Numbered from the stretch's first letter, positions 27,524 through 36,870 are shown. The stretch: 64,000 nt of DNA from Granulosicoccus antarcticus IMCC3135 (GCF_002215215.1 NZ_CP018632.1:5886501-5950500); one strand, 5' to 3'. Translations and numbers: made by a program. The notes: a model not told the origin generated them from the sequence alone.

Positions 27524-28581
27524 TTCAATGACTCCTTGGCCGCGTTCAGATGCATCAGAGGCAGAATCTGCTGCGCCTGTTCATCGACAATGATCTTGCT
27601 GTCCAATCCTGGTAATACGTCCTGCAGAGTCTCGATATAGATACGTCGGCGCGTCACTTCAGGCGCTTTGCTGTATTCGACCAGGACCGCGTTGAAGCGT
27701 GCAGCATCACCTTCTGCCTCGTTGATTCGCTTGAGGCGATAGCCATCAGCCGCACGAATCCGCTGATCCTTCTCACCTTCTGCCAGCGGTATCACCTTGT
27801 TGTATTCACGCCGCGCTGCATTGATCAGACTCTCCTTCTCTTGCTGTGCCTGATTCACTTCATTGAATGATTCCTGCACCGGCTGTGGCGGGTTGATATT
27901 CTTCAATTGCACCTGATCGATGCTCACACCGATCTCGTACTGGGCCACCAGCTCCTGCATATTGGTCAGTGCTTCTGATTCTATTTCCTGTCGACCGATG
28001 GTAATGACCTCATCCACCGTGCGATCACCCACCACTTCGCGCATCACCGACTCGGACAGATCACGCAGGGTCTCTGCCGGGTTCCTGACATCAAACAAGT
28101 ATTTGCGTGGTTCGGCAATACGGTATTGCACAACCCATTCGACCAAGGCTGCATTCAGATCACCGGTTACCATCTGTGCCTGAGCGGCCACATCGGGCTG
28201 GGATTGACTGGGATTATTGGCCCCGGAACTGGCAAAGCCAAACTCCTGCTTCAGCTGGCGCTTGACCGGCAAAATGGTGACCGAGTCCGCTCCCAGAGGC
28301 AATTTGAAATGTAATCCGGGGCTCTGTTCAGCGACATATTTACCAAAACGCTGCACGATGCCAACAGAATCACTGGGCACGGTGTAGGAGGCGGTGAAGG
28401 CAATCATGGCCAAGACCATCAGACCAATCACCCCCAGGCCACCGAAGAAACTCCCCTTGCCGCCTCGGCCACTACCAAAGGCTCCACGCGAAACATTGGC
28501 GCCACCCGAACCGTTACTACTACTGGCTCGAGCCCCCTTGAGTTGTTTCAGAAAATTGTCCAGTGCGTCATTACCCGCCAT
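27520..28581 (-). CDS. hflK: HflK, FtsH protease modulator
   Basis: HflK is the partner SPFH protein of HflC. A glycine/serine-rich cytoplasmic N-terminus of about 45 residues is followed by one membrane segment (FFGGLGVIGLMVLAMIAFTA), the band-7 domain and a long helix. I chose the ATG at 28579-28581 (MAGNDALDNF, 353 aa), since GGGAGGGG precedes it; an upstream start eight codons earlier is less likely. HflX, which often precedes hflK, is not in the window. Confidence 0.95.
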   Translation of the reverse strand: MAGNDALDNFLKQLKGARASSSNGSGGANVSRGAFGSGRGGKGSFFGGLGVIGLMVLAMIAFTASYTVPSDSVGIVQRFGKYVAEQSPGLHFKLPLGADSVTILPVKRQLKQEFGFASSGANNPSQSQPDVAAQAQMVTGDLNAALVEWVVQYRIAEPRKYLFDVRNPAETLRDLSESVMREVVGDRTVDEVITIGRQEIESEALTNMQELVAQYEIGVSIDQVQLKNINPPQPVQESFNEVNQAQQEKESLINAARREYNKVIPLAEGEKDQRIRAADGYRLKRINEAEGDAARFNAVLVEYSKAPEVTRRRIYIETLQDVLPGLDSKIIVDEQAQQILPLMHLNAAKESLK

Positions 28582-28781
28582 AAAAACCCCTCCCGCAACA
28601 CCCAAGCATAGACGTCTGCGACGAGAATGCTCGCAAATCGGGGAATCTGATTACTTGATGCCGTTGAACTTTCCTGCTTTGTCAGCAACCCTATTAAGGG
28701 CCTGTTGTATATTTGTTCGACCAACTTCAGTACGTGACTGGCCAGCAGCCCCTCCAATCAACCTCAGACAGGGATATAGCC

Positions 28782-29666
28782 ATGACAGAACCCGCCAATA
28801 TCGATAAGCGTATATACGACCTGTACGATGAGTACTGCCACAGCGGCATGACCCGCCGGGACTTTCTGCAAAGAGCCGCAGCCATGACTATCGCTGGTGT
28901 ATCCGGCCTCGCCATGGCTCAGTCACTCCTGCCCCGCTACGCCCAGGCACAGACTATTTCCTTTACCGACGAACGGATCAAAGCCACCTACGTGGATTAC
29001 GATTCACCCGGCGGCACCTCCGGTGAAATGCGTGGCTACCTCGTACAACCCAGCACTCCCGGCCCTCATCCCGCGATCATCGTCATTCATGAAAATCGCG
29101 GCCTGAACCCTTATATCGAAGATGTTGCACGACGTTTTGCCATTGAAGGATTTCTGGCTCTGGCACCCGATGGTCTGTCACCCGTTGGCGGCTACCCAGG
29201 CAACGATGATGACGGCAAGGTGTTACAACAAAGTCTTGATCAGACCAAACTGAAAACCGACATGCTCAACAGTGCCCGCTTCGTGAAGACTCACGAGCAA
29301 TCCAACGGCAAACTCGGCTCGGTAGGCTTCTGCTGGGGTGGTGGTACCACCAACTTCCTTGCGGTAGAAATGGGCGATGATCTGCAAGCCGGAGTGCCCT
29401 ACTATGGTGCAGCGCCGGATAGCGACTCCGTTGCCAGCATCAGCGCGCCACTGATGATTCAGTCAGCGGCCGATGATGAACGGATCAATGCCATGTGGCC
29501 GGATTTCGAGACCGCGCTGACTCAGGGCGACAAATCCTTTGTCCGCAATCTCTACCCGGAAACCAAACATGGTTTTCATAACAACTCCACGCCTCGCTAC
29601 AACGAGACTCAAGCCGAACTGGCCCAAACCCGAAGTGTGGAGTTTTTCAAACAGCATCTGGCGTAG
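28782..29666 (+). CDS. Tat-exported dienelactone hydrolase family protein
   Basis: This alpha/beta hydrolase has a twin-arginine signal (MTRRDFLQRAAAM, residues 23-35), so it acts in the periplasm. The triad is visible: nucleophile Cys in GFCWGGGTTNF, Asp in QSAADDERINAMW and His in ETKHGFHNN. Such cysteine-type hydrolases open dienelactones or related esters, but many exported members have unknown substrates. I chose the ATG at 28782 with AGGG eight bases upstream; an earlier in-frame start would add 23 residues. It is divergent from hflK. Confidence 0.9.
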   Translation: MTEPANIDKRIYDLYDEYCHSGMTRRDFLQRAAAMTIAGVSGLAMAQSLLPRYAQAQTISFTDERIKATYVDYDSPGGTSGEMRGYLVQPSTPGPHPAIIVIHENRGLNPYIEDVARRFAIEGFLALAPDGLSPVGGYPGNDDDGKVLQQSLDQTKLKTDMLNSARFVKTHEQSNGKLGSVGFCWGGGTTNFLAVEMGDDLQAGVPYYGAAPDSDSVASISAPLMIQSAADDERINAMWPDFETALTQGDKSFVRNLYPETKHGFHNNSTPRYNETQAELAQTRSVEFFKQHLA

Positions 29667-29715
29667 ATCACCAACTGTCTGTTATCAGTGGTTCTCCGGC
29701 AACTTGCCGGGGAGC

Positions 29716-30267
29716 TCAATCACCGCTATTCAGAATCTGCAGAATACCCGCCAAGCCCAGTTGCTCGAGTTTTTCGACGTTACGCGCCGGAATACCCTCG
29801 GGATCCGGATGCGCATCCACCGCGCGCGACACAGCATCCTCTTTCAACAGATGTAATATCGGTAGTGGTGAGCGATTGGTCCAGTTGCTGACATCATCGT
29901 AGTCTGTGCCATCGAACTGGTAATCCGGGTGAAAGCTGGCCAACTGCAGAATTCCTTCAAAATCAAGATCTTCCATCAATGCATCGGCCACTGCCAGCAA
30001 GTCAAGATAGTCGTCAAAATCCTCAAACCCCCGAGGCAATACAAAAAGCGTAGTGGCATCACCCTCTATTGTTTCCAGCCGATTAGCCTCATCTGCCAGC
30101 TGCTGCAGGCATTGTGCCTCACTGTCAGTATCGGCCACTACGATCCTGACCAGCCCCTTGCGACGCGCCGAACTGGCAAACGGACAAAGATTCTGACCAA
30201 TCACCATGGCATCGAGCCAGTGCTCGATGGCAGCAATCGGATCAACTATTGGTAGGTTGGTGTTCAA
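29716..30267 (-). CDS. DUF1415 family protein
   Basis: This cytoplasmic protein of unknown function has the family hallmark HWLDAMVIGQNLCPFA followed by R-K-G-L-V-R-I-V-V. The frame is open back into dapC, but no ATG is available. A TTG at 30265-30267 gives 183 residues with the usual short N-terminus before the hallmark and keeps the dapC promoter free. The start choice is inference. It is divergent from dapC. Confidence 0.85.
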   Translation of the reverse strand: MNTNLPIVDPIAAIEHWLDAMVIGQNLCPFASSARRKGLVRIVVADTDSEAQCLQQLADEANRLETIEGDATTLFVLPRGFEDFDDYLDLLAVADALMEDLDFEGILQLASFHPDYQFDGTDYDDVSNWTNRSPLPILHLLKEDAVSRAVDAHPDPEGIPARNVEKLEQLGLAGILQILNSGD

Positions 30268-30296
30268 GTCAGGCTCGTTGGGTGCAGGTCTGACGG

Positions 30297-30302
30297 TATA
30301 AT
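30297..30302 (+). promoter_or_regulatory. -10 box of a possibly leaderless dapC transcript
   Basis: A perfect TATAAT ends six bases before the dapC ATG at 30309, so transcription would start at or next to the A of the start codon. No ribosome-binding site is present between them. The -35 region is weak. Confidence 0.5.
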
Positions 30303-30308
30303 ATCTCA

Positions 30309-31499
30309 ATGACAAATCCTGAACTCGACTTGCTACAACCTTACCCCTTCGAGAAACTGCGGGCCTTGCTCGATGGCATTACGCCAGCCGACGTGCCCCT
30401 GGTGTCCTTGTCTGTGGGTGAGCCCAGGCACCCTGCCCCACAATTTGTTCTCGATGCCATGCAGCAAGCTGCACGCACCGTTGAGAATTATCCGAGCACC
30501 CGCGGCATTGATGAGCTGCGCCAGGGCATTGCGGCGTGGTTGTGTCAACGCTACGGACTGGACAATCCCGAGAAGCTGGCAGAACAACACATACTGCCCG
30601 TCAACGGCACGCGCGAAGGCCTGTACGCCATTGCCCAGTGCGTGCTGGACAGAACCCAGCGCGACCGACTCGTACTGATGCCCAACCCGTTCTATCAGAT
30701 CTATGAAGGGGCGGCACTACTGGCCGGGTGCACACCTGAATTTTATGCCATCGACGAAAATGCCGATGCCAATATCGACGCTATCACCGATGAACAGTTC
30801 GCCCGATGCCAGATGATCTACATCTGCACGCCCGGCAACCCGACCGGTGCAGTCAGCTCCGAAGCCGGCCTGCAGCGGCTTATCGCCAAAGCGCAGGAAC
30901 ATGACTTCATCATCATCAGCGATGAGTGCTACAGCGAAATCTATCGCGAGGCCAGCGGCCCTCCCTGCGGATTGCTGCAAGCCGCAAAATCCATGGGACT
31001 GGACAGCTTCGATCGTTGCCTGGTCTTCCACAGCTTATCCAAACGCTCCAACTTGCCCGGACTGCGCTCGGGGTTTGTAGCCGGTGATGCGGAACTGATC
31101 AGACGCTTTGTAGAATACCGAACCTATCAAGGCTGTTCCATGTCAGGATTTGTTCAGCATGCAAGCATTGCTGCCTGGAGCGATGAGGAGCATGTACAGG
31201 CAAACCGAACAGCCTATGACCAGAAGTATGAGGCTGTGATCGACATTCTCAGCCCTGCCCTGAATGTCAGCACACCACCTGCAGGCTTCTACCTGTGGCC
31301 TGAGCTTCCCGTCGACGATCAGATTTTCACACAGCGCCTGTTGGCAGAGTTCAATGTACGGGCCGTTCCCGGCAGCTATCTGGCAAGAGCTCCGGGGCAG
31401 GACAACTATAATCCGGGCACCAATCATCTACGTCTGGCACTGGTTGCACCGCTGGACGATTGCATCATCGCGGCACAAAGAATCATTCAGTGCCTTTAG
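30309..31499 (+). CDS. dapC: Succinyldiaminopimelate aminotransferase
   Basis: This fold-type I PLP aminotransferase of 396 residues makes N-succinyl-LL-2,6-diaminopimelate in lysine and peptidoglycan synthesis. The PLP lysine is in VFHSLSKRSNLPGLRSGF. Other cofactor contacts are in CTPGNPTGAV and ISDECYSEIY. The N-terminal LDLLQPYPFEKLRALL is typical of DapC. It is followed 61 bases later by dapD, the previous step of the same pathway, which supports the assignment. Confidence 0.93.
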   Translation: MTNPELDLLQPYPFEKLRALLDGITPADVPLVSLSVGEPRHPAPQFVLDAMQQAARTVENYPSTRGIDELRQGIAAWLCQRYGLDNPEKLAEQHILPVNGTREGLYAIAQCVLDRTQRDRLVLMPNPFYQIYEGAALLAGCTPEFYAIDENADANIDAITDEQFARCQMIYICTPGNPTGAVSSEAGLQRLIAKAQEHDFIIISDECYSEIYREASGPPCGLLQAAKSMGLDSFDRCLVFHSLSKRSNLPGLRSGFVAGDAELIRRFVEYRTYQGCSMSGFVQHASIAAWSDEEHVQANRTAYDQKYEAVIDILSPALNVSTPPAGFYLWPELPVDDQIFTQRLLAEFNVRAVPGSYLARAPGQDNYNPGTNHLRLALVAPLDDCIIAAQRIIQCL

Positions 31500-31560
31500 G
31501 GATCGTGAAACAATCCCTTAGACCTTTCACCTCTGACCATCACTACCGAGAACCTATTCA

Positions 31561-32394
31561 ATGAGCGAACTTGAAAGCATCATCAATGATGCCTGGGAAA
31601 ACCGAGCTGACGTCACCACCGCACAAGCCGGTGGCGAAATTGGCAAAGCCGTCGAACAAGCTATCGCACTGCTGGACTCTGGCAAAGAACGGGTAGCCGA
31701 GCCACAAGGCGTTGTCGGCCAGTGGAAAGTCAACGAATGGTTGAAGAAGGCGGTACTGTTGTCTTTCCGCCTGCGCGACAATGCACCTATCTCAGCCGGT
31801 GGTTTCACACAGTTCTATGACAAGGTCCCCGGCAAATTCACTGACATGAGCGCAGAGGAATTTGCAGCGGGTGGCGTGCGCGTCGTCCCGCCTGCCATGG
31901 CCAGAAGAGGCAGTTTCATAGCCCCTAACACGGTACTGATGCCTTCCTATGTCAACATCGGTGCCTATGTAGACTCCGGCACCATGGTTGATACCTGGGC
32001 CACCGTCGGTTCTTGCGCGCAGATTGGCAAGAACGTTCATCTGTCTGGTGGTGTTGGTATCGGTGGCGTGCTTGAGCCGCTGCAGGCCTCCCCCACCATC
32101 ATCGAAGACAACTGTTTTATCGGTGCACGCTCAGAGGTAGTTGAAGGTGTGATCGTTGAAGCAGGCTCTGTGATTTCCATGGGCGTCTATATCGGCCAAA
32201 GCACACGCATCTATGATCGTGAGCGTGATGAAGTCACTTATGGTCGCATCCCCGCAGGATCAGTAGTTGTCTCCGGCAATCTGCCTTCAGACAACGGCAA
32301 GTACAGCCTGTATTGCGCTGTCATCGTGAAGCGCGTTGACGAGAAGACTCGCAGCAAAACAGGTATCAATGAACTGCTGCGTCTGGCTGACTGA
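31561..32394 (+). CDS. dapD: Tetrahydrodipicolinate N-succinyltransferase
   Basis: DapD transfers succinyl from succinyl-CoA to tetrahydrodipicolinate, committing to the succinylase route to diaminopimelate. The 277 residues contain a helical N-terminal domain and a left-handed beta-helix with hexapeptide repeats (from [11 protein letters not shown] to A-G-S-V-I-S-M-G). Length and sequence are typical. It probably forms an operon with dapC; dapE is not adjacent. Confidence 0.96.
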   Translation: MSELESIINDAWENRADVTTAQAGGEIGKAVEQAIALLDSGKERVAEPQGVVGQWKVNEWLKKAVLLSFRLRDNAPISAGGFTQFYDKVPGKFTDMSAEEFAAGGVRVVPPAMARRGSFIAPNTVLMPSYVNIGAYVDSGTMVDTWATVGSCAQIGKNVHLSGGVGIGGVLEPLQASPTIIEDNCFIGARSEVVEGVIVEAGSVISMGVYIGQSTRIYDRERDEVTYGRIPAGSVVVSGNLPSDNGKYSLYCAVIVKRVDEKTRSKTGINELLRLAD

Positions 32395-32410
32395 ATAAGC
32401 AGTAAACCTG

Positions 32411-32460
32411 CAAGGCACACACTTTATTTTCGCTCCTGCGTTGAAACCGTGTGTGCTTTG
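32411..32460. repeat. Long hairpin element, copy A of a dispersed pair
   Basis: Just after dapD a 12-base stem (32411-32422 pairs with 32449-32460, one G-T pair) encloses a 26-base loop. The loop core (TTCGCTCCTG...) and the GTGTGTG arm recur at about 53861-53930 in another intergenic region. It may act as a transcript end or be a small repeat family. The rest of 32395-32647 has no convincing gene. Confidence 0.55.
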
Positions 32461-32647
32461 CGAGCTATCAGGCCAACAATTTGGCCAAACACTGGCGCCA
32501 AAGATACAGGAACGTATCCAAGCACGCTTCGAGGCGGAAGGCATCAAATAGAGTCGATTGCAACTCACCGACTTGTCAAAAAAAGAATCCGCCATTGCTG
32601 AACTTTTCACGAGCAACGGTTCAGCACCATCAAAGGAGCGATACAAC

Positions 32648-33073
32648 ATGCTTGCAACAAAAACTCGACTCATTCACTGCTTTACCGTATTCCTCTTGTT
32701 TTTTGGCAGCATCGCGCATGCTGAGGTTGTCGATATCGATAATGAGGCGCTACAGGCACTGCTCGATCAGGGCATCCCCATTGTTGATATACGACGCGTC
32801 GATGAATGGCAGGATACCGGTGTCATAGACAAGAGCCATCTACTGACGTTTTTTGATAAGCGGGGCAACTACAGCTCTGAAAAGTGGCTGAAGAGTCTTG
32901 ATTCAATCGTAAAATCTGATGAGCCTGTCATTATTATCTGTCGATCAGGCAACAGATCCGAGAAGGTCAGTCAGTGGCTGAGTGAGCAGCAAGGCTATGC
33001 TCGCGTCTACAATGTTACCGACGGCATCATTGACTGGAAAGACAAGGGCGGCAAAACCGTCACCCCTGAGTAG
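32648..33073 (+). CDS. Exported rhodanese-like protein
   Basis: A signal peptide (MLATKTRLIHCFTVFLLFFG..A-H-A, about 25 residues) precedes one rhodanese domain of about 110 residues. The active-site cysteine loop is IICRSGNRS, so sulfurtransferase activity is possible in the periplasm. The loop is six residues long, as in sulfur-type rhodaneses. I chose this ATG for the ribosome site GGAG and because the signal peptide then sits at the N-terminus. Its physiological partner is not evident. Confidence 0.85.
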   Translation: MLATKTRLIHCFTVFLLFFGSIAHAEVVDIDNEALQALLDQGIPIVDIRRVDEWQDTGVIDKSHLLTFFDKRGNYSSEKWLKSLDSIVKSDEPVIIICRSGNRSEKVSQWLSEQQGYARVYNVTDGIIDWKDKGGKTVTPE

Positions 33074-33082
33074 CTTTTGCCC

Positions 33083-33107
33083 AGTGGTTGCCAGATCAGC
33101 AACCACT
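33083..33107. terminator. Hairpin between convergent rhodanese and oxyR genes
   Basis: A perfect nine-base stem (AGTGGTTGC / GCAACCACT) with a seven-base loop lies between two facing stop codons. It lacks a T-run but is well placed to end both transcripts. Confidence 0.6.
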
Positions 33108-33127
33108 AATCGTCGACGCAGAGGCAC

Positions 33128-34021
33128 TCAAACCGCACTCTGCGCCCCCTTCAGGATCTGCGCGATCGTTCTGAACAGTTGTTTGTGTGGAGAAGTCTTG
33201 CGCCAGGCCAGAACGACGGTTCGCGGGCAAGCATCAGGTAGTGGCACCAGATCGATCTGTGCATTCTCAGCCAGGCCTGCCTTGATCGCCAGTTCTGGCA
33301 AAAGGGTGACGCCCAGACCTTCTGACACCATGGCTACCAGTGTTGCCAGACTGGTGGCAGCAAAACTCTCATCCAGTGACAGATCTTGCTCGGGAAAGGC
33401 CGCCAGAGCATGCCGCTGCAGGCAATGCCCGGTCTCCAGCAACATCAGACTTCGGCCACTGAAAATGGAATCGCGAACCTGTCGGGCAGCCTTTTTGTTC
33501 CTCGATTTCGCAATGGCCAGCTGATAACCATCGTTAAACAGTTCAGCGTATTCCAGGTTCGCGATATCAAACGGCAATGCAATCAGCGCCATATCCAATC
33601 GCCCTGAACTGACCCCATCAACAAGGCTCTCCGTCATCTCCTCACGCAGGTAAAGGCTGAGATCTGGAAAGCACTTGCGGATCACGGGCAGTGCTGCGGG
33701 CACCAGATAGGGACCGACGGTGGGAATGGATCCCAGGGTGAACTTCCCCTCTTCGGGATTTGCATGAGATCTGGCAAGGCTTTCAATCTCACCTGCTCGA
33801 CCGAGCAAATCCTTGGCCCGTTCCACAATCTCAAGACCAATCGGCGTGAACAATACACTATGCCGAGTGCGCTCAACCAGTGCCACACCCAGCCGCTCTT
33901 CCAGCTCCTTGATGCCCGAGCTCAACGTGGGTTGTGTGACGAAAACCAGCTCTGCTGCTCTGGAGAAGTTAAGCGTACCGGCCAGAGCCGTAAGAAATCT
34001 GAGTTGCTGCAACGTTATCAT
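33128..34021 (-). CDS. oxyR: OxyR-type LysR regulator lacking the second redox cysteine
   Basis: This 297-residue LysR regulator has the OxyR N-terminal helix-turn-helix (FSRAAELVFVTQPTLSSGIKELEERLGV) and sensor domain. The peroxidatic cysteine is Cys200 in LLETGHCLQRHA. The position matching E. coli Cys208 is Phe209, so the usual intramolecular disulfide cannot form there; Cys117 and one C-terminal cysteine remain. It is divergent from dps, a classical OxyR target, which supports the name. It could act through a different disulfide or a mixed thiol. Confidence 0.88.
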   Translation of the reverse strand: MITLQQLRFLTALAGTLNFSRAAELVFVTQPTLSSGIKELEERLGVALVERTRHSVLFTPIGLEIVERAKDLLGRAGEIESLARSHANPEEGKFTLGSIPTVGPYLVPAALPVIRKCFPDLSLYLREEMTESLVDGVSSGRLDMALIALPFDIANLEYAELFNDGYQLAIAKSRNKKAARQVRDSIFSGRSLMLLETGHCLQRHALAAFPEQDLSLDESFAATSLATLVAMVSEGLGVTLLPELAIKAGLAENAQIDLVPLPDACPRTVVLAWRKTSPHKQLFRTIAQILKGAQSAV

Positions 34022-34114
34022 TATAGATTAAATCAATTACCAATTAATAAATTATCAATTTCCCTGATTAGTGTTTCTACCATATATTGACCACTCAAAC
34101 AAAGGGAGAGAGAC
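34022..34114. promoter_or_regulatory. Divergent oxyR/dps control region
   Basis: This 93-base, strongly A+T-rich gap carries two ATCAAT elements 22 bases apart and an ATAG at its left end, loosely like OxyR half-sites. A strong AAGGGAGAG ribosome site serves dps. No confident promoter hexamers are called. Confidence 0.45.
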
Positions 34115-34558
34115 ATGAACAGAACAAATCAGAAGACCATCGAAAACTTGCGGCAGGTGTTGGGACAGACTTTCAGTCTGTATTTTCAAAGCCAGAGCTA
34201 TCACTGGAACGTTGAAGGAGCCCGGTTCCGTCAGCTGCACGAGATGTTTGAAGAGCAGTACACGGAGTTATCAGAAGCACTGGATGAGATCGCGGAACGC
34301 ATCCGTGCACTTGGCGCCTACGCCCCGGCATCCGTAGCGCAGATGATGTCCTACGCCGGTGAGGAGGCATCACCAGCGCAATCTGCTGATGACATGGTTT
34401 CCAACATCATTGCTTCTCATCAGACGATTGCTGACACGCTTCGACAAGCGATCAGTCAAGCAGCAGAGGAGGCAGACGAGGTGAGCGCAGGCTTGTTGAC
34501 AGATCGGTTGCAAGTTCACGAAAAGACGCTCTGGATGCTCAAAGCCGGTCAGAAATGA
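34115..34558 (+). CDS. dps: Dps-family DNA-protection ferritin
   Basis: Dps proteins form 12-subunit shells that oxidise iron with peroxide and shield DNA. The 147-residue protein has the ferroxidase-site pattern YHWNVEGARFRQLHEMFEEQY (His and the paired acidic residues). The four-helix layout is complete. The N-terminus is short, with few lysines, so DNA binding may be weak. It is divergent from oxyR, which suggests peroxide-inducible control. Confidence 0.93.
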   Translation: MNRTNQKTIENLRQVLGQTFSLYFQSQSYHWNVEGARFRQLHEMFEEQYTELSEALDEIAERIRALGAYAPASVAQMMSYAGEEASPAQSADDMVSNIIASHQTIADTLRQAISQAAEEADEVSAGLLTDRLQVHEKTLWMLKAGQK

Positions 34559-34595
34559 AGCGTTTTTCCCAAACCATGGATTGGTGGGTCAATCA

Positions 34596-34624
34596 GGAAA
34601 CAGGCAAATAATCAGCTTGTTTCC
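34596..34624. terminator. Hairpin between convergent dps and acyl-CoA synthetase genes
   Basis: A ten-base stem with one mismatch-like G-T pair (GGAAACAGGC / GCTTGTTTCC) and a nine-base A+T-rich loop separates two facing stop codons. It is probably a bidirectional terminator. Confidence 0.55.
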
Positions 34625-34635
34625 CGGTCAGTCAG

Positions 34636-36318
34636 CTAGAGCTCTTTCGCCCACTCGCGCAGCTGGAATTTCTGGATCTTGCCGGTGGATGTCTTCGGAA
34701 GTTCGCGAAAGACGATGCTTTTCGGGCACTTGAAGTGTGCAAGATGCTCACGGCACCAGTCGATCAGATCCTGCTCCGTGGCCTGCTGCCCGTTTTTCAA
34801 CGTCACGAAGGCGCACGGAGTTTCTCCCCATTTCTCATCGGGTCTGGCAGCAACGGCCGCTTCGAGTACAGAGGGATGAGCGAAAAGAGTGTCCTCGATT
34901 TCGATTGATGAAATATTCTCGCCACCCGAGATAATGATGTCCTTGGAGCGATCCAGAATACGCAGGTAGCCATCAGGGTCCATGACGGCCAGATCCCCGC
35001 TGTGAAACCAGCCACCTCGGAAAGCCTCTTCATTAGCTTGAGGATTGCGGAAGTAGCCACGCATGACGATATTGCCGCGGAACATGACCTCGCCAATGGT
35101 CTTGCCATCTCGTGGTACGGCTTGCATGGTCTCGGGATCTAGAACGTCCAGCTCATCCAGAACCTGATAACGTACCCCTTGACGCGATTTCAGACGCGCA
35201 CGTTCGGCGTCCGGCAACGCATCCCATTCAGGTTTCCAGGCGCACATGACTGCAGGCCCATAGACCTCTGTCAGTCCGTAGGTATGAGTGACATGGAAGC
35301 CGAGTGCCTCGATGCGAGACAACACACTGGCCGGCGGCGGTGCAGCGGCGGTCATGATGTTGACCGTATGCGGCATGGGACGCACCACGGCAGGGTCTGC
35401 GTTGATGATGAAATTCAGGATGATCGGCGCGCCGCAAAAGTGCGTTACACCATGGGCATCGATGCTGCCGTAGATTGTCTCTGCGGTTATGTTGCGGGCA
35501 CAGACACTGGTCCCTGCATTGGCAGCCAGTGACCAGGGAAAGCACCAACCATTGCAATGGAACATCGGCAGTGTCCACAGATAAACCGGGTGTGGCCCCA
35601 TGTGCCAGCCTGTGATATTGGACAGCGCATTGAGCGTTGCACCTCGATGATGGTAGACAACGCCCTTGGGGTTGCCGGTTGTACCGGAGGTGTAATTCAG
35701 CGAGATGGATTGCCATTCGTCGGCGGGCAGACTCCATCGCCAATCAGCGTCGATAGCCGGTAGCTGGTTACTATCGAAGCCGGGATCAATGAACTGTTCG
35801 TAGTCAGTAGGGACTATGGGCTCGCCACTCGCCTCGACATCATCGATGGCAATCAGCAAGGGCGGATTGGCTAACCCCATCAATGCCTCGCGGACCAGCG
35901 TTGTGGAGTCGCGGTCAACAAACAGTATTCTGGCCCCACCGTGTTCCAGAATCTGCCTCACGGTGGCGGCTTCCAGGCGCGTGTTGATGGCATTGAGAAT
36001 GCCACCAGCCATGGGAGCAGCAAAATGCAATTCGTACAGTGCCGGAATATTGGGTGCAATAACCGCGACCACGTCGCCAGCTCGGATGCCACAAGCTGCC
36101 AGTCGGGCAGCACCATTGACGCTACGCTGATACGTCTCGCTCCAGGTGAGCCGACGTTCGCCATGAATCAAGGCCAGACGCTCCGGATAGACCTCGGCAC
36201 TGCGCCGAATAAAGCTCAGTGGCGACAGCGGAGTATAATTGGCCCGGTTGGCTGCCAGAGGGGTATCGCCATCGCCTGGCTGAAACGCTGCGGGTACGGT
36301 CGGTTGATAATCGGACAT
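34636..36318 (-). CDS. AMP-binding acyl-CoA synthetase
   Basis: The enzyme activates a carboxylic acid through an acyl-adenylate to the CoA thioester. The P-loop-like motif is LNYTSGTTGNPKGV. The later ATP motif is FHSGDLAVMDPDGY, and the catalytic C-terminal lysine is in KTSTGKIQKF. The protein (560 aa from the ATG at 36316-36318) resembles medium-chain/aromatic acyl-activating enzymes and DmdB-like ligases of marine bacteria. The chain length of its substrate cannot be read. A TTG 22 codons upstream is less likely. Confidence 0.88.
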   Translation of the reverse strand: MSDYQPTVPAAFQPGDGDTPLAANRANYTPLSPLSFIRRSAEVYPERLALIHGERRLTWSETYQRSVNGAARLAACGIRAGDVVAVIAPNIPALYELHFAAPMAGGILNAINTRLEAATVRQILEHGGARILFVDRDSTTLVREALMGLANPPLLIAIDDVEASGEPIVPTDYEQFIDPGFDSNQLPAIDADWRWSLPADEWQSISLNYTSGTTGNPKGVVYHHRGATLNALSNITGWHMGPHPVYLWTLPMFHCNGWCFPWSLAANAGTSVCARNITAETIYGSIDAHGVTHFCGAPIILNFIINADPAVVRPMPHTVNIMTAAAPPPASVLSRIEALGFHVTHTYGLTEVYGPAVMCAWKPEWDALPDAERARLKSRQGVRYQVLDELDVLDPETMQAVPRDGKTIGEVMFRGNIVMRGYFRNPQANEEAFRGGWFHSGDLAVMDPDGYLRILDRSKDIIISGGENISSIEIEDTLFAHPSVLEAAVAARPDEKWGETPCAFVTLKNGQQATEQDLIDWCREHLAHFKCPKSIVFRELPKTSTGKIQKFQLREWAKEL

Positions 36319-36394
36319 CAGACGTATATCTCCAGTGGGTACAGGGAACAGCCAGCCATGGCTCGATCTTATGTCTCGCGGCAAGCGCGGTCAA

Positions 36395-36870
36395 TCAATC
36401 AACCTGATAGGAACGCTCTCGAAGTCGAGGTTTTACAAAATCGATGAAGGCCCTGAGCTTCAATGGCACAACCCCCTGATGCGTGTACACCAGATGGATG
36501 GGATGGGTTCTGCCAGATCCTCCAGACAGCTCGGGGTTCCCTGTTGTTCCAGATACCGGGGACTGGCGCAAATGAGACGATCAACCTGACCCAGGCGTAC
36601 CGCCACCAAGCGACTGTCGGGCAGCTCACCAATACGCAAGGCCACATCGACATGATCATCCAGCAGATGCATGACTCGGTCGGCTTGTACCAGACGAATC
36701 GAGATGGCTGGGTAGAGCTGCAGGAACTCCACAATGATAGGTAGCAGATGCAAACGACCAAAAACCACGGGGGTGGTAATGACCAGCTCGCCCTGCGGCA
36801 CCTGGAACTCACCCCGGGCGGTGCGCTCTGCCTGTTCGATGTCATCAAGGATTCTCTGTCGTCGGCGGCA
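36395..36870 (-). pseudogene. LysR-family regulator remnant (5' deleted, frameshifted)
   Basis: Reading on the minus strand from about 36870, the sequence gives the end of a LysR linker helix (RRQRILDDIEQAERTARGEF) and most of the effector domain (VITTPVVFGRLHLLPII...). Near 36510 the frame breaks: one frame stops at R-G-L-C-H, while the shifted frame continues H-L-V-Y-T-H-Q-G to a normal end (FIDFVKPRLRERSYQVD). The helix-turn-helix half is missing. It is clearly dead as a regulator. Confidence 0.85.

Noticed and set aside
32417-32550. An open C-terminal-like peptide ending A-R-F-E-A-E-G-I-K before a TAG
   Set aside because: It has no start, runs through the hairpin element, and matches no family I recognise; too short to call a gene remnant.
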